Source: an uncultured Opitutaceae bacterium (GTDB taxonomy: Bacteria > Verrucomicrobiota > Verrucomicrobiia > Opitutales > Opitutaceae). Taken from it: DNA of 37,973 nucleotides. Under the pieces are notes generated by a model. That model was not told the DNA's origin. It saw only the letters and a list, made by a program, of their open reading frames with translations, and searched no databases. The stretch is taken from NCBI GenBank assembly GCA_903891325.1, contig CAITEC010000015.1, positions 1-37,973 of the forward strand, in the 5' to 3' direction. The translations under genes and the position numbers were made by a program. Shown here piece after piece: positions 17,455-24,693 of this stretch (positions within the stretch are counted from its first letter, which is position 1; each line of letters opens with the position of its first letter).

Positions 17455-18039
17455 CTAAGCTGTGTAGAAGTCGGACCTTTCCTGCCTTGCCCGGTTATGC
17501 TGGCGTGGCGTGCCAAGTCGACCGCCTACTGGCACCTGCGGAAAAAAAGTCTTCATCGGGCTGCGCCCACGCTCCTGCGAGATCAGCCTTCTGTTCGGGA
17601 GTGCGGGAAATGATCCTGAACATATCTTGTAGGCCACTGAGCGATCCACCTTGAGCAGCTTTGCGAGATCCTCTCCGGTTAGCCTGTTTTCCTCCAGAAG
17701 AAAACGGAGAATCTCCTGGACGGAAAACCCTCGAAAAGGTCGTAGATTCTTCTCTTCGTAGGATTCGAGGAGATCGCTGAGGATTTCCAAATAGTCCTCT
17801 TAATCGGGGTTCAGCGCATGTCCGGCCAACGCGTCAACGACGGCCACTGTATTGTCATAGGCAACCTTGTCGCCGATCGGGCGTGGGACATGCAGGGCCA
17901 CAAGTTCGCCATACGTCTTGGGCAAGCGGCCCGAACGGGCCAAGTTCAGGGCTGGGTTCACATCCGCTTTTGTTTTCGGCCCCACGGTGGAATTACCAGG
18001 GCGAGCCACAGTGCGTGGCCAAAATGGCCACTCGGTCAA
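17455..18039 (-). pseudogene. HigA-type antitoxin pseudogene (in-frame stop, lost C-terminus)
   Basis: One minus-strand frame reads LPKTYGELVALHVPRPI, then YDNTVAVVDALAGHALNPD, a TAA at 17800-17802, then EDYLEILSDLLESYEEKN and an HTH region LTGEDLAKLLKVDRSVAYKI. The two halves together match the layout of HigA (COG5499) antitoxins, and the TAA probably replaced a CAA (Gln). The homologous core is 17614-17925. After SVAYKI the usual C-terminal helix (LT--HIRKLAE--VSPALF) is missing. Instead another frame gives a 42-codon ORF beginning MFRIISRTPEQKADL, perhaps the remains of a second gene. No HigB toxin is seen on either side. The upstream start is unclear. Readthrough or a short product cannot be excluded. 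Confidence 0.65.
18015..18031. terminator. Hairpin downstream of the secreted Ig-like protein
   Basis: A 7-bp stem GTGGCCA / TGGCCAC with a 3-nt loop lies 48 nt past the stop of the minus-strand gene ending at 18079. It lacks a T-run, so it is at best a weak terminator or a processing hairpin. Confidence 0.2.
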
Positions 18040-18078
18040 GGGGTTTTGTTTCTTGATAGGCGCCGGTGGTTGGCAGGT

Positions 18079-19974
18079 TCAATTTCGGAGATTGGGTGCA
18101 TTTGGAACGGCGGGCAGGGCAGTTGACCCCGGGGCAGTGGCGGCGGGCTGGGGATTGGCGAAGGTTGGCCAAGGAGAACTCTGCAGTCCGGACGGGTCGG
18201 TCCAGATCATCGAGGTCCCGGAGCCCGGGCCTCGGACCACCGCCTCGGAGCCCGTCGCATTGAAACGAATCCGGACGGTCGAGGGGGGCGGGGCGGTCCC
18301 CCCGTTCCCGGTATTCCCTCCTCCTCCTCCGCTCGGCGTCGTCGGGGTGGAGGTGGGGGAGGTCGGCTGGGACGGAGCGGCCGGCTGGGAGGGCTGGGTG
18401 GGCGGGGAGCCCGTGCCGCCGCCGGATCCGGCGGCGGCAACGACCGTGAAGGTCTGGGATCCGAGCACGGTGGACAGCCCGCTGCTGTCGTACGCCGTCG
18501 CGGTCAGGAGGTGGTTTCCGGTGGTGAGCCCGGTTGAGGGAATGCTGAAGGACCATCCGGAGTTCGTGATGTCGAGGGGCGACCAGTGTCCGGCCTCAAG
18601 GCTGACCTGCTGCACATCGGGCCGGGAGCCGCCGAGGCTCGCGGCGAAGGTCCCTCCGGCTCCGCCGTCCAGGGCGATTTCCACCGAGGAGACGGGAGCC
18701 CCCATCTGCGGATCGGCCGCCCATCCGCTCCCACCGGCGGCCTGGCCCTGGACCAGGCTTGGTGGGGAGACCGTGTCGAAGTAGCCCACGGGAGGCGAGG
18801 GGGTGACCGTGAGCGTGTAAAGGCCGACAGGCGTTGAGGGTGCGTAGGCGCCGTCGCCGTCGCGCGCGACCCAGAAATAGTAGGCGCCGGGGGCCGGCGG
18901 CATCCAACTTGACGCCCAGGCGTTTGTCGGCGGCAACTCCGTGCCGGCGTTCGCGTCGCGGGCCACCGTCCAGCTTGTGAAGTTGGCAACGCAAAATTGC
19001 CAGGCGCCCGATCCGGAGCCTCCCATGTAAGCCGGGGTGAAGGGCTGCGTGTAGTAGGGGAGGGTTGCGTCGGACGAACTCACCGGTGCCTGGCTGAGGG
19101 CCCCTGTGATCGTCACCGTCCACGTGATCGTCGGCGACTGGGCGCCGAGAGCGTCCGTGGCCCACGCGGTGTAGGTTGCCGTGCCCGCGCCGTCGCTCGC
19201 CGGATTCTGCGAATTTCCGCTGAAGCCGTTGCCGCCGCCGGCGTAGGCGAAGGGCTGCCCGTTTCGGTTGATGCTGACCGCCGCCAGGTTCCCGTTGTCA
19301 TCCTGGCCGTCGGCGGAGATCACGTAGGAATTTCCCGCCGAGGCCAGCGCCGGGTTGATGGCCCCTGATGAAGGCGTCCAGTTGATCCGGGGAGGATCGT
19401 TCGCCGCGCCTGAATTGACCGGCCCGATCGCGCTGGCCACCTCGAAATTGCCCTGGCTTCCCCCGCCCTGGTTGTAGAGGTAGACATAGATGAAGGCCCT
19501 GAAGTTGGTGTTGGCCGGGAGCGGCGCAGCGGCGTACGTCCACGTGAACGTGTACGACGGGCTCGGTCCGGGATTTGGCGTGTTCACCGGCTCGTAGACA
19601 CGGCCCTGGTCGGAGACCCCGCCGTTTGCGCCGGCCAGCCCCCAGTTGCCGGAAGCGTCCTGCTGCTCCAGCCACACATCCATGCCGTAGACACCCTCCG
19701 AGTTCCGCGGTGAGAACGGGGCGACGCGGTAGGTGATGACGCCGTGCGACCGGTCGGTGTTGCCGAAGGGACCCAGGAAAGGATGGGTAAGCGCAATCGA
19801 ACTTCCCGCATGGTCGGCGCCGTAGACGCTGTCGGGAAAGGGCTGGTTGATGCCGGCGGCGCCAAAGGGAGGGCTGGCGGAGTCCGCCGGCTGCGTTGGC
19901 TGCGGATTGCTGTCGGCAAGCAGCGGCACCGCCAGGAAGAGGACCGCGACTACTGCAGCGCTAGGGCGTTTCAT
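18079..19974 (-). CDS. Secreted protein with Ig-like regions and Gly/Pro/Ser/Thr linker
   Basis: A signal peptide (MKRPSAAVVAVLFLAVPLLA) starts a 631-residue protein. Residues about 40-180 form a beta-rich unknown domain. Segments near 190-290 (PRINWTPSSGAI ... TITWTVTITG), 300-390 (YYFWVARDGDGAYAPS) and 395-520 (NHLLTATAYDSSGLSTVLGSQ) look like Ig-like or cadherin-like repeats. A low-complexity linker of Gly, Pro, Ser and Thr (about 525-570) follows, then a C-terminal segment VRIRFNATGSEAVVRGPGS. No anchor, LPXTG or PEP-CTERM tail is seen. ATG 19974 is preferred over TTG 19983; it overlaps the preceding gene by 14 nt, so the two are probably an operon. The Ser/Thr-rich linker makes it a candidate acceptor for the nearby glycosyltransferases (speculative). 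No specific function recognised. Confidence 0.75.
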   Translation of the reverse strand: MKRPSAAVVAVLFLAVPLLADSNPQPTQPADSASPPFGAAGINQPFPDSVYGADHAGSSIALTHPFLGPFGNTDRSHGVITYRVAPFSPRNSEGVYGMDVWLEQQDASGNWGLAGANGGVSDQGRVYEPVNTPNPGPSPSYTFTWTYAAAPLPANTNFRAFIYVYLYNQGGGSQGNFEVASAIGPVNSGAANDPPRINWTPSSGAINPALASAGNSYVISADGQDDNGNLAAVSINRNGQPFAYAGGGNGFSGNSQNPASDGAGTATYTAWATDALGAQSPTITWTVTITGALSQAPVSSSDATLPYYTQPFTPAYMGGSGSGAWQFCVANFTSWTVARDANAGTELPPTNAWASSWMPPAPGAYYFWVARDGDGAYAPSTPVGLYTLTVTPSPPVGYFDTVSPPSLVQGQAAGGSGWAADPQMGAPVSSVEIALDGGAGGTFAASLGGSRPDVQQVSLEAGHWSPLDITNSGWSFSIPSTGLTTGNHLLTATAYDSSGLSTVLGSQTFTVVAAAGSGGGTGSPPTQPSQPAAPSQPTSPTSTPTTPSGGGGGNTGNGGTAPPPSTVRIRFNATGSEAVVRGPGSGTSMIWTDPSGLQSSPWPTFANPQPAATAPGSTALPAVPNAPNLRN

Positions 19975-21970
19975 AGAACTCAATCAGGGCCAAGCCTCCC
20001 GCGGGCGTATTGGGCGCGGATCCCAGCACAGCGGTGAAACTCCCCGGCGGGACGAGCGTGAGGACGGCTGCATCGCCGCTGCCTGGAAGCCATGAGAAGG
20101 CCCCGCACGCCGCCGCGAGCGCCGCAATCTGCGCGGTCTCGGGTGAAACGCTCCAGTCATCGTTGGCTGCAAACGCGGTTCCCGAGCTGTCAAAGAGGGT
20201 GAGCGTTGGGCGCGCGAGCGTTCCCTGAAGGCCGAACACCGTGGAGAGCGATGGGCCCGAGGCGCGCAGCAGCAGGCGCCGGTGACCGGTGCCGGACAGG
20301 GTGCAGCCCGCGATCATCGTCTGGCTGCCCGGGCCCTCCAACCCGCGCTCTGAGACGTTCACCAGTCGGCTGCCGTCGCCCGCGCTCAGATCATAGACCT
20401 CGACCAGGCCCGCATGGCCCGATTGGAAGGGTGCGGCGGTGCCTGTGGCTGGCGAGAGAAGGACCGAGTAGTTCCCGGGCGGAAGCGTCACGACCAGGGC
20501 GCTGTCACCGCCGCCCCCGGACCAGTTCACGAGGGGGAAGTCGCCGACCTGTGCGGCTCCGTGGGATGCCGCCGCTCCGCCGTCCGGGGCGCTCGCCCAT
20601 CCCTGGTTGCAGGCGATGACCGACGATCCGGAAAAAAGCCGGATGCGGGTCGCCGGGACGCACGCGGCGGCTGGGAATCCCACCGTGGACAGCGATGGTC
20701 CGACCCCGCGGATCAGGAGGGTTTTTTGGGCGCCCGGGGGACCGCTGATGGAAAAGCCCCCGATGAGCACCCCGCTCCCGTCCTCGACCAGCCCCCGGCC
20801 CGAGAACCCGGTGATCTGTCCGGATCCGTCCGACTCGGGGACGCTCACCTGGGCGGGGATTACCGCGGGGGCGGCCGGCTGCGGCCAGTCGGCCTTGATG
20901 CTGGCGGCACCAACGGCGACGCTCGCCACCGCCTTCCATCCGCCGGGTCCCGTCGCGGTCAGGGTGTAGGCGCCCGAATTGGCCGGGACGGGAATCGCGT
21001 AACCGCCGGACGACGAGGTGACGGCGTACCAGTCGCCCCTGTCGGGCGTGATGCTCGTCCCCGAAATTCCCTCGCCCGGGTCGTAGACCCCGTTTGAGTT
21101 GGCGTCCCGGTAGGCGACCCCCGTGATGAAGACGGTGTTTGCCGCCCCGAAGGGCAGGTCGCTGCGCGTGAGGAATTCGCCGCTGGCCTTTGCAAGCGTG
21201 AGGATCCGGCCGCCATTCTGCCCCGGCAGGATCGCGATCCCGGCCATCCGCGTGTGGCCGAGCGTGAGGTCGGGAAGTGAGTCGCCCTGGAGCAGGAAGT
21301 CGGGCGGCGGGCTCCACGTTCCCGAAGGGTAGGATGCGGTGAGGCTGGTCAGGATCCACTCCCGCGGCGTGATCGACGCGTCGTAGAGGTTGGCGTGGGA
21401 CACCTCGATCGGGTTTGCCCCGTAGGGGCCGAACGTCGCGCCGCCTCCCGTCGCATTTGGGCCGCTGATCACCGCGGACGGGCCGCTGAGGAGAGCTCCG
21501 CCAAAGATGGGGACCGGATAAATGTAGGCGGGCGGCTGGCGCAGGGGGGGGAAGCTGACCGCCGGGGGCGCTGCGCCGATCGCCAGGGCCAGCGCCTCCT
21601 GTTCAAAGAGGGGATAGAAGGCAAGGGGCTCCTGGCTGATCGCCTCGGAGTTCGGGTAGGCGGCGGCGTTGGCAAGCGCCGTTGTCATTCCCGCGCGGGC
21701 CCACTGGACGAGTTCGCCGGCGGTGACCGGCTCCTGGGCGAGCAGGAAACCGGCGATGACGGGATCGGCCCCGCCGAGCCCGAGGATCCCCGCGAGGGTT
21801 CCCGGCGGATCGGCCCGGGCGGCATTGAGCCACTCCATGGCCTGCTGCTCCTCCGGGCTGGGGTCTCCCTGGGACCATTGCAGGCCGGGCTGGCCCCGGG
21901 CGTCTCCAAGGGCGAGGGAGGCGGCAATTCCAAGGGCGAGGAGTGATGGCAGTCTTCGTGGGTTGGGCAT
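19961..21970 (-). CDS. Secreted CAP-like protein with two C-terminal beta repeats
   Basis: The 669-residue product begins with a signal peptide (about 1-26). Residues 38-270 start EEQQAMEWLNAARADPPGTL and look like a bacterial CAP/SCP-type domain. GVAYRDANSNGVYDPGEGIS (about 290-310) and the next 60 residues resemble an SdrB/carboxypeptidase-regulatory beta domain. Two similar repeats follow: about 385-530 (GVGPSLSTVGFP ... YSVLLSPATGT ... GLVEVYDL) and 531-669 (LVNVSERGLE ... ASGPSLSTVFG ... NDDWS ... FTAVLGSAP). Repeats of this GPSL type are frequent in secreted Verrucomicrobiota proteins. It is probably extracellular or surface bound; the target is unknown. The stop overlaps the next gene by 14 nt. 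A perfect 30-bp palindrome lies 4 nt upstream of the ATG. Confidence 0.75.
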   Translation of the reverse strand: MPNPRRLPSLLALGIAASLALGDARGQPGLQWSQGDPSPEEQQAMEWLNAARADPPGTLAGILGLGGADPVIAGFLLAQEPVTAGELVQWARAGMTTALANAAAYPNSEAISQEPLAFYPLFEQEALALAIGAAPPAVSFPPLRQPPAYIYPVPIFGGALLSGPSAVISGPNATGGGATFGPYGANPIEVSHANLYDASITPREWILTSLTASYPSGTWSPPPDFLLQGDSLPDLTLGHTRMAGIAILPGQNGGRILTLAKASGEFLTRSDLPFGAANTVFITGVAYRDANSNGVYDPGEGISGTSITPDRGDWYAVTSSSGGYAIPVPANSGAYTLTATGPGGWKAVASVAVGAASIKADWPQPAAPAVIPAQVSVPESDGSGQITGFSGRGLVEDGSGVLIGGFSISGPPGAQKTLLIRGVGPSLSTVGFPAAACVPATRIRLFSGSSVIACNQGWASAPDGGAAASHGAAQVGDFPLVNWSGGGGDSALVVTLPPGNYSVLLSPATGTAAPFQSGHAGLVEVYDLSAGDGSRLVNVSERGLEGPGSQTMIAGCTLSGTGHRRLLLRASGPSLSTVFGLQGTLARPTLTLFDSSGTAFAANDDWSVSPETAQIAALAAACGAFSWLPGSGDAAVLTLVPPGSFTAVLGSAPNTPAGGLALIEFYETP

Positions 21971-21974
21971 GTCT

Positions 21975-22004
21975 GAATAATGGCAACTGCAGTTGCCATT
22001 ATTC
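21975..22004. promoter_or_regulatory. 30-bp perfect palindrome, candidate operator
   Basis: The half site GAATAATGGCAACTG is followed directly by its exact reverse complement. It fills most of the 38-bp gap between the divergent starts at 21970 (minus) and 22009 (plus), so a dimeric repressor bound here could control both. The inner half site ATGGCAAC recurs in variant form near 22927, 22944 and 23025, upstream of the sigma-like gene. A cruciform or hairpin at the mRNA 5' end is the alternative. Confidence 0.5.
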
Positions 22005-22008
22005 CGCC

Positions 22009-22473
22009 GTGGACAATCGCACGTCGGAATTCAGGCGAACCGGGGGATTCACGCTGGGCGGAACCCTCACTGCCGCGGCGCTGCTCGCAGCGCTGGTGGC
22101 CTTTGGGGCACCCGTCATCACCCGGGACCTGCGCGGCAGGGTCAGGCGCGCCGAGGATGCGCTGCGGCGCGTTGTGTCGTCGGCCTGCCGTGAATTTGAC
22201 GCAGGGGGCGTGCTGGACTCGCCCGCTCCGGCGGGCCTGCCGGAAGCGCCGCTCCGCTACCCCGAAGCGCCGGCGGTCTGGCGGGTTTACCCCTGTCCGG
22301 AATATTGGATACCCCTGGAGTCGCCTCCGCGCTGGCGCGCGCCCGCCTTCATCCGTCGCCCGATTCCCTACTTTCGCCGGCGGCCTCGCGGAGGCGTCCA
22401 AGAACCGACGCGCAGAAGGACGAGTGGTCTCCGCGCGCATACGCCGCGGCTGCCGGATCGTTGGCCAGGATGA
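22009..22473 (+). CDS. Prepilin-like small membrane protein (tentative)
   Basis: From GTG 22009 the product (154 residues) reads RRTGGFTLGGTLTAAALL near its start. This resembles a type IV prepilin leader: basic residues, G before FTL, then a hydrophobic helix of about 20 residues and a charged RVRRAEDALRR helix. The usual Glu5 after FTL is replaced by Gly, so pseudopilin assignment is uncertain. The last 40 residues are Arg/Pro-rich and overlap the convergent gene at 22349-22918, so the true 3' end may be doubtful. No prepilin peptidase or secretion genes are near. The start lies 4 nt after the 30-bp palindrome. Confidence 0.4.
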   Translation: MDNRTSEFRRTGGFTLGGTLTAAALLAALVAFGAPVITRDLRGRVRRAEDALRRVVSSACREFDAGGVLDSPAPAGLPEAPLRYPEAPAVWRVYPCPEYWIPLESPPRWRAPAFIRRPIPYFRRRPRGGVQEPTRRRTSGLRAHTPRLPDRWPG

Positions 22474-22918
22474 GCCCGGCCGCCGCGAAGATGAACGCCT
22501 CCGCGTCTTGGGAGGCATGAATGGTGTGGCGGACCGCGCGCCACACCGCCTCGCGGTCTTCCACGAAGCGCCGCGCCTCGGGGCCGGCCGTTTGGGAGTT
22601 GAGGGCGGGCGCCAGGATTCCCTGGTCGTCGACGGCCACCGTGAATTCATCGGCATGATCGAGGATTGGCCGGATATCCGGCGCGGCGGGATGACCGGGG
22701 TCGAAGCGGGAGGGATTCCAGGCAGGCTGGCGCAGCCACCAGGTTCCAACGCCGGACTCAAGTGCGCTGAAGGGTTCCGCCTCGAGCGACTCGGCTTCAA
22801 TCCCGAGGGGATTTAGGAAGGTCCGCAGGGCGAATTCGAGCACCGGGTGGGATCGGGAGGTGATCCCCCCTGCCAGCCAGACGCCGAGGGCGGCCTCCGG
22901 GGTGGGTTCTGGGTCCAT
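22349..22918 (-). CDS. Hypothetical protein, 189 residues
   Basis: ATG 22918 starts a protein of 189 residues with an ordinary amino acid mix: MDPEPTPEAALGVWLAGG at the N-terminus, WWLRQPAWNPSRFDPGHPAA in the middle, and an Ala-rich helical C-terminus. There is no signal peptide, membrane segment or recognised motif. The sequence suggests a soluble cytoplasmic protein. It is divergent from the sigma-like gene with 130 bp between starts, and its 3' end overlaps the prepilin-like frame by about 125 nt. Of the two, this frame looks the more protein-like in the overlap. I do not recognise the family. Confidence 0.6.
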   Translation of the reverse strand: MDPEPTPEAALGVWLAGGITSRSHPVLEFALRTFLNPLGIEAESLEAEPFSALESGVGTWWLRQPAWNPSRFDPGHPAAPDIRPILDHADEFTVAVDDQGILAPALNSQTAGPEARRFVEDREAVWRAVRHTIHASQDAEAFIFAAAGLILANDPAAAAYARGDHSSFCASVLGRLREAAGESRESGDG

Positions 22919-23048
22919 CCCCGACAATGGCAAGGGTCGGTGGATAGCAACAGTTACCCTGCGCGGACCAGGGAAACACCCCAGGCCCACCAGTCACTAT
23001 TGGGGGGTAGGGATATCTGAAGCGGTTGCTATAGTTTCCAGCCCGCCA
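22919..23048. promoter_or_regulatory. Divergent promoter region of the sigma-like gene
   Basis: This 130-bp gap holds three variants of the half site ATRGCAAC: ATGGCAAG at 22927-22934, ATAGCAAC at 22944-22951, and GTTGCTAT (reverse orientation) at 23025-23032. TATAGT at 23030-23035 is a plausible -10 for the plus strand and would give a very short leader before ATG 23049. The half sites match the inner part of the 30-bp palindrome at 21975-22004. Confidence 0.35.
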
Positions 23049-24170
23049 ATGAACCCGTCTCCCGCCTACACCCGGAACCAGGAAAACTTCGTGGCCTTCC
23101 ATGCGCTCCAGGCCGAGGTCGCCCACCGCCTTGCGGCCCACCCCGGGGTGATCCGCCGCTGGCTGGACGCGCAACCGGAGCGGCAGGCCCGAAAGGGGGG
23201 GAACTCCGGCAAGCCGCCGCGGGCGTGGCGTACCGCCAGACTGAGCATTGCGCGGCGCCGCGAACTCCTGGGCCTCATCGCCGGCGCCGAGGCTTCCCCG
23301 CAGGGGGCAGCGGCCCTGGCGGCGTTTCTCGCGGCCGCGATGCCGGTTTGCAGCTACCTTGAGATTGCCGGATCGGCATCTCCGGGCCTTCGGGAGACCG
23401 ACCCACTCGCCGACGACTCGTGCCGGCGGCTGTCCCTCCTCAGGGAGCACCTGTTCTCAAGCAACTTCGGGCTGGCGCAGGCGGCGGCGCGCCAGTCGGG
23501 AGGCCCCGACGCATCCGACCTGCTGAGCGCAGCGTCCTCCGGGCTGCTCGACGCGATCGATCGGTATGTGCCCGGCGAACGCGCGGCCCGGTTCGGGTAT
23601 TTTGCCAGCTACTGGATCCGCTACCACCTCAGCCGGCAGCGCCAGAAATTCGGATCCCTGATTTCGTTCCCGATCAACCAGCACCGAATCGGCCACCGGA
23701 TCGATCGTTACCTGGCCGAATGCGAGGCCCGCGGCCGGCCGCCGCCGACGGAGGCCGAACTTTGCGCGCATCTTAAGCTCGGCCCCGACGCCTATTACTG
23801 GCACAGGCTCAGGCCCCGGGTTCACTCACTGGAGGGCCTCGCCGTCCAGGAGTCGCGGGCGAAATCCCCCGACAACATGCTCTGCGACCCCGGTCCCGGT
23901 CCAGTGGCGGCCCTCGAGGAGGCCGAAATCGCCGGCCAGATCACCGCCCTCCTCCGCTCGAACGTGGCGCCGGCAACCCGGGTCATGCTCGCCAGCATGC
24001 GCAGCGTGGGCTCGCTGAGCGAGGCGGCCCGGGACTACCTGGACGACGTGCACGACCGGGTCATGGAACGGATCCGGCCGCTGGACCTGCCCCGGTTCAG
24101 CGATCCTCGGGCTTTCGGAACAGCTTGTGGTCCTGCTTTTCGATCCCGAAGAGGTCGCGGAGGTCCTTGA
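23049..24170 (+). CDS. Sigma-70-like factor with divergent region 4
   Basis: From ATG 23049 the product has 373 residues. Residues 135-200 match sigma region 2: an NFGLAQAAARQSGG helix, DASDLLSAASSGLLDAIDRY, then RFGYFASYWIRYHLSRQRQ (the -10 recognition and melting part). Region 3-like sequence follows at about 205-262 (ISFPINQHRIGHRID, PPPTEAELCAHL). The C-terminal 290-345 should hold region 4, but SVGSLSEAARDYLDDVHDRV lacks the usual TLEEIG--L-VSRERVRQIE helix-turn-helix. The N-terminal 130 residues match nothing I recognise. It could be a lineage-specific alternative sigma factor or a sigma-like regulator that does not read a normal -35. An in-frame upstream extension is unlikely. The 3' end overlaps the convergent cytochrome gene by 74 nt. 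Confidence 0.7.
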   Translation: MNPSPAYTRNQENFVAFHALQAEVAHRLAAHPGVIRRWLDAQPERQARKGGNSGKPPRAWRTARLSIARRRELLGLIAGAEASPQGAAALAAFLAAAMPVCSYLEIAGSASPGLRETDPLADDSCRRLSLLREHLFSSNFGLAQAAARQSGGPDASDLLSAASSGLLDAIDRYVPGERAARFGYFASYWIRYHLSRQRQKFGSLISFPINQHRIGHRIDRYLAECEARGRPPPTEAELCAHLKLGPDAYYWHRLRPRVHSLEGLAVQESRAKSPDNMLCDPGPGPVAALEEAEIAGQITALLRSNVAPATRVMLASMRSVGSLSEAARDYLDDVHDRVMERIRPLDLPRFSDPRAFGTACGPAFRSRRGRGGP

Positions 24171-24573
24171 GCGCTGCGGCGTTGTCGCCGGCCGCGAGCG
24201 CCTCGGAGAGCTTGTCCACGCCGGCGATGAACTGCTTCATTCCGGCCTGGTAATCGGCGACAAACTTGTCCCGGGCGGGCCCCGAGAGGTCCGCCGCCTT
24301 CTTCGGAACCAGCGTCAGCGAGGTGTTCGCCGCGTCGCGGATCACGGCGACGAGCTGGAGGGAGGCGGCGTTCTTTGTCGGGTCGCCGATCAGCTTCTTG
24401 AGCGCCTTCACCGACTTGCCGATGCGGTGCATCTGGATCTCGAGGGGAGTGGAGGTTTCCGCCTTGGCGGGCGCGGGCGCCGCCGGGGAGGCGGTGTCGG
24501 CGTGAAGCGCGGGTGCGACCGCGGCAAGCGAGGCGATCAGGATCGAGGCTGAAATGAGGCGGAGGTTTTTCAT
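24097..24573 (-). CDS. cybC: Cytochrome b562-type periplasmic protein
   Basis: The 158-residue product starts with a signal peptide (MKNLRLISASILIASLAAVA, cleavage near ALHA), a short Ala/Pro-rich spacer, then a four-helix region. Met48 (LEIQMHRIG) and His149 (EKQDHKLF) correspond to the axial haem ligands Met7 and His102 of E. coli cytochrome b562, with similar spacing (101 versus 95). It would carry one b-type haem and act as a periplasmic electron carrier, though its partner is unknown. ATG 24573 is chosen; the longer open frame upstream is antisense to the next gene. It is convergent with the sigma-like gene and divergent from copy B4. Confidence 0.8.
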   Translation of the reverse strand: MKNLRLISASILIASLAAVAPALHADTASPAAPAPAKAETSTPLEIQMHRIGKSVKALKKLIGDPTKNAASLQLVAVIRDAANTSLTLVPKKAADLSGPARDKFVADYQAGMKQFIAGVDKLSEALAAGDNAAALKDLRDLFGIEKQDHKLFRKPEDR

Positions 24574-24693
24574 TGGGAAACGGGCGGCGATGGAACCAAG
24601 GGCTTCCCCCGGGGGCAACCGCAATTTTCGAGCCCCCGGCGCCGGCCGGTCGATTGACTTTTCGGAGGCGTGTCCCTCATCTGGCGACCTCGC

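Noticed and set aside
21981..21998. Sigma-54 promoter (TGGCA ... TTGC) inside the 30-bp palindrome
   Set aside because: The GG to GC spacing is one base too long for the -24/-12 pattern and the resemblance follows from the palindrome itself.
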